DNA of 64,000 nucleotides from Ktedonobacter racemifer DSM 44963 (GTDB taxonomy: Bacteria; Chloroflexota; Ktedonobacteria; Ktedonobacterales; Ktedonobacteraceae): contig NZ_ADVG01000001.1 in NCBI RefSeq assembly GCF_000178855.1, forward strand, positions 992,001 to 1,056,000, read 5' to 3'. Shown piece after piece: positions 27,452 to 36,731 of this stretch. A model generated the notes under the pieces. The model did not search any database, was not told the DNA's origin, and worked only from the letters and a program-made list of their open reading frames with translations. Made by a program: the position numbers and the translations under genes. Position 1 is the first letter of the stretch. Each line of letters begins with the position of its first letter.

Positions 27452-29063
27452 GCGCCAGTCCTTTTCCAGGTGGCATCACCTGGATGACGTCGTTTTGCTG
27501 CTTCTGCTCAAAAGTGAAGGTCAAGGGGGCCGGTGCATAGGGAATGCCTGCGCGCCTGGCCTTGTTGCGCTCACGTTCGCGTGCCTGAAGCTGGAGACGT
27601 GCCTGCTCTCGATAGCCAACATTGTTATAGGCACAAAACGGGATTTGTTTGCCATCGGGCAGCAGAATCTCTTTACAGCATTTCATCAGGTTTTTTTGAT
27701 TAAACGTCCATGGATCCATAAAATCCTGAAGCATAATCATGAAGATATTCTGGGCAAATGTGCCCAGATCTAGCCCATCAGGAAGCTCACAGGCTGCACA
27801 CGAAAGAGCAAATTGCTGCGCGGCTTTGTCCGAACCAGGAACGGCGGAAGAAGACCATAAACCTTCAAGCGATAATTTGACCTCTTCCGAAAGATCAGGC
27901 ACAGCGCGATTGGTAATATAGTCCAAATAATCTTCTACATTCAATATTCGTGTCATTGGAAGGACGGTATCTCCATCATTGAGCACATAAGTGACGGAGT
28001 TACAGGTGGGAAAACAACAGGGCACCGGCACAAAATCTGACACCATCAATGTACCGCTCGTTTGCTCCTCCAGGGCTCTCAGGATATCAGGGATCGTCAA
28101 GCGCTGCATGGGATCATGCTCTCCATGACGACCTGATTGGAAAGCGGGCTGGAAATTAATGCCACGTACCGCTGGATGCTTCATGCCAAATTCGACAATC
28201 GCACCCACCTCGTGCAAATTGACGTAGCGATCAATTGCTGGCACCAGTACAACGTTCGCTCCAATCTCGGCTAACCGATCCAATGCGCGCAACTTCTGCG
28301 GCAATATATCTGGCTCGCCACGGATAATACGATAGGTCTCGGCTTCAAAACCATCAAACTGGAAATACACCGATGGATGTAACTCACTTAATTGTTGCAG
28401 AAACGCATCATCGTCGGCGATTCGTTTCCCATTGGTATTGAGCATAACGTGCCTGATGTTGCGTTTTTTGGCCGCCCACATCATCTCGATAATCTGCGGA
28501 TGAATAGACGGTTCACCGCCTGAGAACTGCACAACCTCCGGGTTACCCTCCGTTTCCACAAGGTGATCCAGGATGCCCTCGACCTCTTCTAAGGTCAGAT
28601 TGAAACCTGCACCAGCATCGGCGAAACACAACGGGCAGTCCATATTACACGCACTGTTGACCTCAATGATACCAAGGCAGGCATGTTGTTGGTGATCGGG
28701 GCAGAGACCACAGTCGTATGGACAGCCATGCTGAATCTCGGTAGAAAACGCAAGCGGGATAGTGCCGGGTTTATTGAAGCGAGCGTTCTCCATGTACGCT
28801 TTGGCATCACTATAAACCAACCCTTCGAATGTACCATGTTCAGGGCAGCGCTTGCGCATGTACACCTTATTGTCGCGCAAAAGTATATGCGCATCAATAA
28901 CTCGGCGACATTCCGGACAAATGCTGCGTGTCAACTCATAAAAGACGTAGTCTACATCTTTTTTCTTGCGCGGCACAGCATGTGAGGCAAGCCCACCTGC
29001 TACTTGCGCATCTGGGCTTGCCTCGCCACTGGGATTCGATGTGGTGTGCGATTGCGTATTCAT
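27435..29063 (-). CDS. Radical SAM protein of the Tes/MJ0619-like group
   Basis: A 542-residue iron-sulfur enzyme. A zinc-ribbon-like N-terminus (SICPEC, then RKRCPEHG, about residues 48-76) is followed by CPYDCGLC near 114-121 and the radical SAM cluster motif CNMDCPLC (Cys139, Cys143, Cys146), then VVQFSGGEPSIHP. This order is that of the MJ0619/Tes family, whose characterised members join isoprenoid lipid chains or methylate pterins. A Cys-rich C-terminal region (SCAACEL, MKCCKE, PFCAYNN) may hold another cluster. The start at 29063 has AAAGGAG. It is coupled to the downstream methyltransferase, so a two-step modification of one substrate is likely. Confidence 0.85.
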   Translation of the reverse strand: MNTQSHTTSNPSGEASPDAQVAGGLASHAVPRKKKDVDYVFYELTRSICPECRRVIDAHILLRDNKVYMRKRCPEHGTFEGLVYSDAKAYMENARFNKPGTIPLAFSTEIQHGCPYDCGLCPDHQQHACLGIIEVNSACNMDCPLCFADAGAGFNLTLEEVEGILDHLVETEGNPEVVQFSGGEPSIHPQIIEMMWAAKKRNIRHVMLNTNGKRIADDDAFLQQLSELHPSVYFQFDGFEAETYRIIRGEPDILPQKLRALDRLAEIGANVVLVPAIDRYVNLHEVGAIVEFGMKHPAVRGINFQPAFQSGRHGEHDPMQRLTIPDILRALEEQTSGTLMVSDFVPVPCCFPTCNSVTYVLNDGDTVLPMTRILNVEDYLDYITNRAVPDLSEEVKLSLEGLWSSSAVPGSDKAAQQFALSCAACELPDGLDLGTFAQNIFMIMLQDFMDPWTFNQKNLMKCCKEILLPDGKQIPFCAYNNVGYREQARLQLQARERERNKARRAGIPYAPAPLTFTFEQKQQNDVIQVMPPGKGLAHEPRA

Positions 29064-29128
29064 CGGAACTCCTTTTTCTTTGTCACTTCTTGTCGTACAC
29101 GAAAGGAGGAGTATATATTTTGCGATCT

Positions 29129-29142
29129 TTGTATGAATACAA
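29129..29142 (-). promoter_or_regulatory. Palindrome upstream of the radical SAM operon
   Basis: TTGTATGAATACAA has 6-bp perfect arms around a GA centre, 66-79 bp upstream of the start codon in an AT-rich stretch (29080-29200). A regulator or promoter element is plausible; no regulator gene is adjacent. Confidence 0.4.
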
Positions 29143-29306
29143 GCACAACTACAAATTATATTAAATAGTATAATTCAATAGATAACATAAACAAAAGTGC
29201 AAGTCAATGGCGCAGAGAATCCCTGTAAGTAGGCGAGAAATAATTAGTTGTTGATGAGGACTTCTCTTAGGCGACAATGGCACGAGAGGGATGGGATTGA
29301 CATCCT

Positions 29307-29327
29307 CCCCACGGCTCAAGCCGGGGG
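29307..29327 (-). other. End hairpin of the 29.3-30.5 kb TnpB element
   Basis: CCCC/GGGG outer and GGCT/AGCC inner arms directly follow TTGACATCCT, a typical 3' terminus for IS200/IS605-type tnpB elements. The insertion lies upstream of the radical SAM operon. Confidence 0.55.
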
Positions 29328-29337
29328 ATTCCTCGAA

Positions 29338-30518
29338 TCACTTCGAGGCTTTCCTGCTTCGTCGAGAACTGCCTGGTTTGGTTTTCACCGCTCCAGGTCT
29401 TCTGCTCTCTCCACAGGCATGAACCGTGAGTCCCACGGCAAGGATATTGTTTGCTGCATTGATGTCACGGTCGTGATGGACACCACATTCAGGGCAGGTC
29501 CATTCACGGACATCAAGCGTGAGAGCGTCGAGAAGATGACCGCACTCGAAGCAGCGCTTACTGGAAGGGTACCACCGATCAATCTTGACCAGGGTTCGAC
29601 CATACCAGTCGGCTTTGTATTCCAATTGGGACACAAACTCAGACCATCCGACATCGCTTATCGCTTTGGCGAGCTTCTCATTCTTGACCATGTTCTTGAC
29701 TGCCAGCGACTCGACACAGATCGTTTGGTTTTCACGGATCAGTCGTGTCGAGAGCTTGTGCAGGCGCATCACGGCGTCGATCAGCGATATGGGCATGAAG
29801 ACGCGCAACCTTCTTGCGTGCCTTGTCTCGGTTCTTGCTGCCTTTTTTCTTCTTGGCATGTCGTCTCTGAGCACGTGCCAGATGCTTCTCATCTTTGGCG
29901 AAGAATCTGGGGTTGCCAACAATTTCCCCAGAGGACAAGGCCACAAAGGATTTCAGCCCAAGATCAGCACCTATGGCCTTCTCATTGGAAGGCAGATGCG
30001 CAATGTCCTCTTCTACCAGCAGAGAGATGCGCGTAGCGATCAGCCGCATCTTTGGAGATGGTCACACTCGAAGGGATTGCATCGTTTGGCAAAGGACGCG
30101 ACCACACCATCTGGAGAGGTTCGCTCATCTTGGCAAGCGTAAGAGAGCCATTGCGCCAGGTGAAGGCATTTGCTGTATAGGTGGCCGATTGCGCGTTTCG
30201 CTTTTTGTGGAAGGTCGGGTACTTGGCCCGTCCTTCAAAGAAGTTGAGAAACGCTTTGTCCAGGTGACGAAGAGCTTGCTGCAATGGCACACTGGAAACC
30301 TCGTTCAACCAGTGCGTCTCTTCTTGCTTTTTCAAGTCAGTCAACAGGATACTCAACTCTTTATAGTAGAGTCGCTGATGGTCCTTGTAATAGGCATCGG
30401 TTTTCTTGCGCAATGCCCAGTTATAGACGAAACGACAACACCCAAAGGTCTGAGCAAGCATCTGCCGCTGTTCTGGTGTGGGATACACCCGATACTTGAA
30501 AGCGCGTTTCTGTTTCAT
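29338..30518 (-). pseudogene. tnpB: IS200/IS605-type TnpB with two frameshifts
   Basis: Three minus-strand frames make up one canonical TnpB. Residues from 30518 give the N-terminal YRVYPTPEQRQML and CCRFVYNWAL; the next frame (about 30040-29780) has RuvC-I GADLGLKSFVALSSG; the last frame (to 29338) has the Glu of ICVESLAVKNM, WYPSSKRCFECGH, CPEC and HDRDINAANNI. Frame breaks lie near 30040 and 29780. All catalytic residues are readable, so inactivation is recent. Confidence 0.88.
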
Positions 30519-30599
30519 ACGTTACATTGTAGCAGTTACGGTGTAAAAAGGCAATACCTCTTTCCATCCTCTCTCCCCCACAAAAGGAACGCGCCATTC

Positions 30600-30657
30600 A
30601 TCAAACCGCGCCAGAAGACCCCTGTTTTGAAACAGGGGTCTTCTGGCGCGGTTTGAT
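30600..30657. terminator. 58-bp near-perfect palindrome
   Basis: Arms 30600-30627 and 30630-30657 are exact reverse complements (28 bp) with only TG between them. It lies between the 5' end of the broken tnpB (minus strand) and the 3' end of the haloperoxidase gene (minus strand). It could act as a terminator or be a mobile hairpin; such long arms exceed normal intrinsic terminators. Confidence 0.7.
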
Positions 30658-30713
30658 AAAGAGCCGCTTCAGCGCTTCATGACTCGAAACGATAGCATTT
30701 ATGCTACCTTAAC

Positions 30714-30814
30714 GGTAATGGACCTATCGCTAAGGGGTGAGTTATAGAGAGAGGATAGATCAAGCCCCCAATGTGTATCTCCAATGTTCTACCCTTAGCG
30801 AAGGATCCATTACC
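30714..30814. repeat. 101-bp imperfect inverted-repeat element
   Basis: GGTAATGGA...CGCTAAGGGG at 30714-30737 is mirrored by CCCTTAGCG...TCCATTACC at 30792-30814, with arms of about 23 bp and a few mismatches. It encodes nothing and looks like a miniature inverted-repeat element or a structured RNA, just downstream of the haloperoxidase gene. Confidence 0.5.
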
Positions 30815-30867
30815 AACCGACCTACGGAGGGAGAGACCGACCAGGACTATTGTTGTTGAAAACTCCA

Positions 30868-32172
30868 TCATTTAGGCACACGTACCGAGAAGTGGGAGAG
30901 CACAAATTGCGCAATGTTGTGCCCGAGCGCTGTGCCCGACTCGTGATCGAGCCGAGTGTGCTGTCCCGCGAAGATCCGGCTCAGGCCCGCCTCCTTCGCA
31001 ACGTCCGTGTAGCTGGCAAAGGTTCGAACGGTGCCTGGTAGCACGTCAGAGGTTACTCGGACGTGATCCTGGTTCCCGAAGAAGCCAGATAGTACGGTCG
31101 CTGCAGCCGCGCTTATCGTGCTGTGAGCACCCGAATAAGAGGGATCAGGTGCGGTGATGGCGAGCGGCGTCCAGGTAGGGTCGCCGATTGTCAGTGAATT
31201 TCCAACTGTGTTGGCCTTGCGGATTGCTGTGATAGGTCTCCACAGCTCGTAGTGGTATTTAGTGTCATAGAAGGCGATTGTGCTATCGGCGAGGGATAAG
31301 TTGAGAGCCGCGAACAGGCGTGCGGTGCGCTCCAGGTTCGTCCGGTGAATGAGAGCGGCCTTCTCGGCCACCTCATTCCACGTGTTCCAGATTGGCCCCG
31401 CCCAGAACTTTGCGGCCACGGTCTGGTCGACTGTCCGTGTCTTGCTGCTGTTTTGACCCAAGCTCTTCACCTCGTTCAGCGCTTGCGCGTAAGCACGGCT
31501 GGTCAGTGCCGGAGGTGGTCCCGGGCGAAACTGTGCTGCCGTATGCAGCACAAAAGGGGTCACTTTCGCCCAGTGGGTGAAAACAGGTGCTGCGAATTTT
31601 GGCGGTGTGGGTCGGTAGTTTCCCTGCTGGTTGCCTGGCACGAAGGGTGGCGGTGTAGCAGCAGAACCGTCATGAGCGCGAATGGCCAGCAGGCGCTCGG
31701 TGATGACGTGACCAACCTGGATTCCCTCCTGCTTGCCAGCTCCATCCGGGATCTTGGAGAGTTCGCCGGCGAGCAGTTGATCGAGCGCTGCCTTCATCTT
31801 GGGGTAGAGCGCCGCCAAGGTGTCATGGCCAGCTGTGGCCGCTGCGGCGTCTGGCTGCGCACTGTGCGGAGCGTTTAGCAAGAAGACAGCTGCAGGGGCG
31901 TCCCGGGTAATGGAGACGACGGAGTCATAGATCGCTGCATGCAACATGGCGAAGCTGCGAGTCGGGTGAACGGTGGCTGGCTGAGCCCCGGGCTTTTGTA
32001 AGATGTGTAACAGCTCCTGGTTCCAAGCAATGACGATAGCACCAGGTTCACTCGTACCTCCCCCGCCCGTAGCGGTCACTCTTGCGGATGAATCGGCCAG
32101 GGCGATACCTGATGAACCGATCCCCAAGAAAATGCCGATGAAGGGTGCCAAGATCAGGATCAACTTCTTCAT
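30868..32172 (-). CDS. Vanadium-dependent haloperoxidase family protein, secreted
   Basis: A 434-residue exported protein with a signal peptide (residues 1-26, ending IALADS). The C-terminal half has all the vanadate/phosphate-binding motifs of the vanadium haloperoxidase and PAP2 superfamily: Lys305 and Arg312-Pro313 in KYHYELWRP, Ser347-Gly348-Ala-His350 in PSYSGAHS, and Arg399 and His405 in SRIFAGQH. The family either oxidises halides with peroxide or hydrolyses phosphate esters; bacterial soil members of this length are annotated as haloperoxidases but few are tested. The start has AAGGAGAA. It is monocistronic. Confidence 0.88.
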   Translation of the reverse strand: MKKLILILAPFIGIFLGIGSSGIALADSSARVTATGGGGTSEPGAIVIAWNQELLHILQKPGAQPATVHPTRSFAMLHAAIYDSVVSITRDAPAAVFLLNAPHSAQPDAAAATAGHDTLAALYPKMKAALDQLLAGELSKIPDGAGKQEGIQVGHVITERLLAIRAHDGSAATPPPFVPGNQQGNYRPTPPKFAAPVFTHWAKVTPFVLHTAAQFRPGPPPALTSRAYAQALNEVKSLGQNSSKTRTVDQTVAAKFWAGPIWNTWNEVAEKAALIHRTNLERTARLFAALNLSLADSTIAFYDTKYHYELWRPITAIRKANTVGNSLTIGDPTWTPLAITAPDPSYSGAHSTISAAAATVLSGFFGNQDHVRVTSDVLPGTVRTFASYTDVAKEAGLSRIFAGQHTRLDHESGTALGHNIAQFVLSHFSVRVPK

Positions 32173-32448
32173 GTTTCAGTTCTCCTTGACTGTCCAACGC
32201 GTAACCGAACGCATGTTCTGGCTACGCGTGGTCTGCCGCAAACGCCCTGAATAGCCAACTGAGTAGCATCAAGTGGAATGACAGAAGTGCGATGCTGCTA
32301 CCTATGACAGCCCGGCTCATCCTGGGCGTATGCGTTATTACTCCCCATTGTCCTTTTTGGCAACCTTGCCGTTCAGCGTGGTTATGAGACTGCCTAGAAC
32401 GTGACAATCTCCCGGATGCGCGAATGCCGAAGTCTATTGCTGCTTGCG

Positions 32449-34431
32449 TCAGTGAAAGGCAGCAATAACCGGATCGGTATGGTACTCAGATCGACGAATC
32501 TCAGCTTTCCGCAGATTATTGGCACTATTGATCAGGGCAATGTGCGTAAAGGCTTGCGGATAATTGCCCAGAGCCATGCCGCTCTGAGCATCGATCTCTT
32601 CTGAGAAGAGACCCAGGCGACTGGCAGACTTGAGCAGACACTCGAAAAGCGCACGAGCCTCATCAACACGGCCCTGCATCGCCAGGTTGTCAACCAACCA
32701 GAAGGTACAGATGGTAAAGGTGCTCTCATCACCCGGCAGGCCATCATCGGAAAGGTACCGATAGACAAAGCCATGCTTGTCTGTTAACTTCTCCATAATG
32801 CGATCAACGGTTGAGAGCATGCGTGGATCGTCAGGAGGAATAAAGCCAACCAGCGGCAGCAAGAGATTCGCGGCATCGAGCGCCATGTCGTCGTATGACT
32901 GAGTGAAAGCGCCAATGCTTGTATTGTAGCCCCGTGCCAGGATATCGATCCGAATCTGGTCTCGCACAGCCATCCACCGGGGCAGATCAGCCTCCAGGTT
33001 GAGTCGTTCGGCAGTGCGAATCCCACGATCCAGAGCAACCCAGCACATCGCTTTCGAATAGACAAAATGCCGTGGGCCGCCGCGCACCTCCCAGATGCCA
33101 TAATCAGGCTGCTGCCAGTGGGTGCAGACGTAGTCAACAAGCGAGCGCATCATCGCCCACAGTGGACCTTCCAATGCTTCGCCATAGCGTTCAAAGCCAT
33201 CCTGGCGACGATACAGATGGATGCAGTCCAGCACCTCACCAAACACATCCAGTTGTTTCTGCTTCGCCGCACCATTGCCAATGCGTACAGGACTGGAGCC
33301 ACCATAGCCGCTCAGATGAGGCAGTTCTTGCTCGGTCAGCTCACGCTCGCCACGGATGCCGTACATAATCTGCAACTCCTCGCCATCGGCAAATGAGAGA
33401 CCACACAACCAGTGGATAAAAGCGTGAGCCTCTTCCGTAAAGCCCAGGATGTTGAACGCATAGAGCGTAAAGGTAGCATCACGTAACCAGGTAAACCGAT
33501 AGTCCCAGTTGCGCACACCGCCCACATCCTCAGGCAGTGAGGTCGTTGGTGCCGCCACGATCGCGCCCGTGGGAGCGTAGGTCATCAACTTGAGAGCGAG
33601 AGCACTACGCTCTACCCAGTGCGCATAGGGACCCATATAGGTGCATTTGGCACAACCGGCAAGCCACGTGCGCCAGCAGTGCAGGGTATGTGCTAGCTCC
33701 GCATCAAAGTTGCGTCGGGGCAGTTCATTCTCCAGCAGCCGACGAGCAGCCTGGGCGGTACGCCCTATTCCAATGACAAAGCACAAGCGCTCGCCCTCAA
33801 GCAAGAGAAATTGTGCCTGAATGGTTGGGTGCCACTCTTCTGGCTCCTGTACTACCTTCATCGCAAATGATGGCAACAGATGAGCACCAACAATAGCCAG
33901 GGCCACATGTTGCTCTCCACCGGAAATGAGCGCCCCCAGATGATTGGGCGCAAGGGATACCTCGCTGGGTGCAGCGGCATAATGTGGGCTCACCTTGAGC
34001 TTCATCGTGACCGACATTTCACCATGCGTACATTCAACAATACGCACCAGGCTGTGGCAGGAGCCATCCTCCTTCGCACAGGTGTTATTATCCATTCCTG
34101 TATATGGCCAGGCGCTCAACGCTTCTACTGGCATAAAATCGGTGAGCACCACTTCGCCAGCAATGCTGGCGAAGTGGGTTTGCAGAACATTACTCCTGTG
34201 CAGGTAGCGCTGTGATCCGACAAGCGAGCCATCTGTCGGCGCAATCTGGAAGTAGCCGCCGCGCTCTACGTCGAGCAAGCGACAAAAGATGGCCGGACTG
34301 TCGAAGTCCGGGAGGCACCCCCAGTCTACAGACCCTTCCGGTGATACCAGGACCACCGAATGGCAATCACCGATGACGCCATACGAATTGATCGGTGGAT
34401 ACTTTTGGTGAAGTTCGTTCACGCTCGCCAT
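32449..34431 (-). CDS. Glycoside hydrolase family 15 (glucoamylase/trehalase-like)
   Basis: A 660-residue cytoplasmic enzyme with the two-domain bacterial GH15 plan: an N-terminal beta-sandwich beginning INSYGVIGDCHSVVLV, and an (alpha/alpha)6 barrel. Barrel marks are VRNWDYRFTWLRDATFTL around residue 320, YGIWEVRGGPRHFVYSKAM with the likely general acid Glu, and EEIDAQSGMALGNYPQAFTH with the likely base Glu. No signal peptide. Actinobacterial relatives of this architecture hydrolyse trehalose; the substrate here is not certain. ATG 34431 is chosen because the conserved domain starts there and AGGAAAGAAG precedes it. It follows a membrane protein gene by 52 nt. Confidence 0.9.
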   Translation of the reverse strand: MASVNELHQKYPPINSYGVIGDCHSVVLVSPEGSVDWGCLPDFDSPAIFCRLLDVERGGYFQIAPTDGSLVGSQRYLHRSNVLQTHFASIAGEVVLTDFMPVEALSAWPYTGMDNNTCAKEDGSCHSLVRIVECTHGEMSVTMKLKVSPHYAAAPSEVSLAPNHLGALISGGEQHVALAIVGAHLLPSFAMKVVQEPEEWHPTIQAQFLLLEGERLCFVIGIGRTAQAARRLLENELPRRNFDAELAHTLHCWRTWLAGCAKCTYMGPYAHWVERSALALKLMTYAPTGAIVAAPTTSLPEDVGGVRNWDYRFTWLRDATFTLYAFNILGFTEEAHAFIHWLCGLSFADGEELQIMYGIRGERELTEQELPHLSGYGGSSPVRIGNGAAKQKQLDVFGEVLDCIHLYRRQDGFERYGEALEGPLWAMMRSLVDYVCTHWQQPDYGIWEVRGGPRHFVYSKAMCWVALDRGIRTAERLNLEADLPRWMAVRDQIRIDILARGYNTSIGAFTQSYDDMALDAANLLLPLVGFIPPDDPRMLSTVDRIMEKLTDKHGFVYRYLSDDGLPGDESTFTICTFWLVDNLAMQGRVDEARALFECLLKSASRLGLFSEEIDAQSGMALGNYPQAFTHIALINSANNLRKAEIRRSEYHTDPVIAAFH

Positions 34432-34483
34432 GATGCAACACTTCTTTCCTGGACAACGGTAAGTTCCGCCGCTGCGTGCCTTT

Positions 34484-35617
34484 TCATCTAGCACTGGAAT
34501 ATGACGAACTCACCTTTTGAGCAGCAGCTCTTCCTACAACAAGTACCATGAACGCACTGAACAGAATCAGTGCAACTGCCGGAGCAGCCCCCCCAATAGA
34601 GAAAATCGGAGCGTGACCTGAGAGGAAGGAGCGCTCACCGTAGATGAAGAACACGATCGCCATCACGTAGAGGAGTTTGCTCACCATCCGATAGCCGACG
34701 TGGTTGTATCTTTGGGAAACAGCTATCTTGAAGGCTCCCCGTATCACCAGGAGCAAGAGGACAGCCGCTATCCAGAGGATAAGTCCAGCCGTGTTCCCCT
34801 TTGGCCCCACCTGATAGCCGTTTACGCCCAGCGTCAAGTTGGAGTAGCTCCCGTACAGCATGATCGCTAAACCAAGGACGAGGAGGGTGTCTGTGAGCAG
34901 CAGACGAGGGAATCTGGCAAGGCCCTGCCAGGTCTCCAACCGCGCTTTGACGCCTTCACGACCCATGAGAAGCAACATGCCGGGAGTTGTAATCCCTAAA
35001 AAGCTGAACCAATTCCACTGAGGAGGTTTGAGTGCCGCTCCCGAGAGTTGCCCAAACGCAATCGCCATCAGGATGGTTCCAACAATCAGGATGACACCGT
35101 CACGGAGCATGAGAGAAAACGTGATGTGCCCTAGTGGGCGTGCAGGCTTGGAGACCCCGGATAAGGCCAGCCCACCAGCCCCAAAGAACAGGCCCACCAG
35201 GACAGTGATGAACTGAGCGAGGGCAATTGCTGGAGGAGAGTAGCCCAGGTGAAAAGCTGTCATGGAGAAACCAAGGTAGAAAAATGCGTTTGCAAGAGCG
35301 GCGTCACCGGGAAGTATCCCTATACCACGAGACATGTGTTTTTTATCCAAGTTCGCACGCCATAGCATAATAGCGGCGTGGAGCATGCCAAGGCTGAAAA
35401 CAATCTCGGCCACCTTGAAGATTGTGCTCAGGCTGACGACAATATTGCTCCCTTTGAAGACAATGCTCGTCGGAGTCAAGAGGGCCAGGACCAGCATGAC
35501 GATGCCGAGAATGGTGAACGCAGACGCGCTTACAAGGCTATACCCCTTTACAAGGCTATTGGGTGGGGAAGCAACAGATGCATGGTCTGTCGCCTCAAGT
35601 GCGAGTGCCTTATTCAT
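34484..35617 (-). CDS. Ten-pass membrane protein, unknown family
   Basis: A 377-residue polytopic protein with about ten hydrophobic segments and a short polar N-terminus. The first segment is SASAFTILGIVMLVLALL. No solute-binding or catalytic motif is recognised. The ATG at 35617 has an AGGAG site six bases ahead; an upstream frame to 35710 lacks one. It is the first gene of a two-gene unit with the GH15 enzyme, which might link it to sugar metabolism, though nothing in the protein itself says so. Confidence 0.75.
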   Translation of the reverse strand: MNKALALEATDHASVASPPNSLVKGYSLVSASAFTILGIVMLVLALLTPTSIVFKGSNIVVSLSTIFKVAEIVFSLGMLHAAIMLWRANLDKKHMSRGIGILPGDAALANAFFYLGFSMTAFHLGYSPPAIALAQFITVLVGLFFGAGGLALSGVSKPARPLGHITFSLMLRDGVILIVGTILMAIAFGQLSGAALKPPQWNWFSFLGITTPGMLLLMGREGVKARLETWQGLARFPRLLLTDTLLVLGLAIMLYGSYSNLTLGVNGYQVGPKGNTAGLILWIAAVLLLLVIRGAFKIAVSQRYNHVGYRMVSKLLYVMAIVFFIYGERSFLSGHAPIFSIGGAAPAVALILFSAFMVLVVGRAAAQKVSSSYSSAR

Positions 35618-36202
35618 CAAAATTCTCCTTCTCTTCATTGGACAGATAGTGTCCACTGTGTTGCCGGGAGAGGTGCAACCTGATGACCTTATGGCCGGTT
35701 GTCTAAGCACATCTCCCTGTATGTTTTTCCTTCACCTACCCAGACTGTTTTTCGAGAGAAATATTCCCTCTGCAATCGCAAAATAAAACTCTACATTATT
35801 AAAGAAGAATCCAAATTGGAAATTTTATAGTAGTATTTCCATAATGAATACATAAGAGGGATATGGAACAGTGCTCGTTCGCAAATGAACGAGCACATGT
35901 GTGGTGACCAGCGCCCACAAGGGGCGCTCCTACCATCGTCTACACATTGGAGTCTCGACGTCTTGTGAGCAATGCTGATAGGCCGATGTGTAGACGCCGG
36001 TCCTATACTACTGACTCCAAATAAATCGCGAAGCGACCTGTTTGTTCGTTCCGATGAAGGTCATGCGGCGTTTTCGAGCGCATTCGTTAGAGTCAATGGC
36101 CTTGTGCCATCGCTGCCGAAGCTTTCGCCTCGTCGTGCGTGGGGTGGGAATAGAATCATGAAAAAATCAGTCTCTTTTAGTGGAGGGTAAAAAGGAGAGG
36201 AA
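35618..36202. promoter_or_regulatory. Divergent control region with two hairpins before the ECF sigma gene
   Basis: Gene-free. Holds AT-rich promoter-like sequence at 35760-35860, a perfect 10-bp hairpin GTGCTCGTTC/GAACGAGCAC at 35871-35896, and a second inverted repeat CGTCTACACAT at 35937-35947 with ATGTGTAGACG at 35986-35996. These could structure the 5' leader of the sigma-factor transcript or serve as binding sites. Confidence 0.5.
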
Positions 36203-36730
36203 GTGCAAGAGCATGACAAGCGCTTACGTTTTGAACGACTCATCTTGCCACATCTGGATGCGGCATACAACTTGGCTCGCTGGCTAACGCATAATGATCA
36301 GGATGCGCAAGATATGGTGCAAGAAGCATGCTTGCGAGCCTTTCGCTTTTTTGATGGTTTTCGTGGTGGAGATAGTCGCGCCTGGCTGCTGACCATTGTG
36401 CGCAATACCTGTTACACCTGGCTGCAACAGCAACGCGTAGGTGAGTTGACCATACCTTTTCAGGAAGAACTCCACGATGTGGAATGCGAGGCCTTGAATC
36501 CAGAAGCGCTGCATTTGCATCGCATCGATCAGCAGAGGCTGAGAGAGGCCCTGGAAACGTTACCTATAGAGTTTCGTGAAGTCATCATCCTACGCGAACT
36601 GGAAGAATTATCATACAGGGAGATTAGTGTCATTGCTCATGTGCCTCTGGGGACAGTGATGTCCCGTCTGGCACGCGGACGTAAATGGCTTCAGCGCTAT
36701 CTCGCTGCTCACATGAATGAAGAGGGATAA
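36203..36730 (+). CDS. ECF-family RNA polymerase sigma factor
   Basis: A 175-residue sigma factor starting at GTG 36203 behind AAAGGAGAGGAA. Region 2 (about residues 15-80) has LARWLTHNDQDAQDMVQEACLRAFR and RAWLLTIVRNTCYTWL; region 4 (about 115-165) has EVIILRELEELSYREIS and the recognition helix VPLGTVMSRLARGRKWL. It is followed after 1 bp by a zinc-binding anti-sigma factor, so it is held inactive at the membrane until a signal. Target promoters are unknown, but autoregulation is usual. Confidence 0.93.
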   Translation: MQEHDKRLRFERLILPHLDAAYNLARWLTHNDQDAQDMVQEACLRAFRFFDGFRGGDSRAWLLTIVRNTCYTWLQQQRVGELTIPFQEELHDVECEALNPEALHLHRIDQQRLREALETLPIEFREVIILRELEELSYREISVIAHVPLGTVMSRLARGRKWLQRYLAAHMNEEG

Positions 36731-36731
36731 T

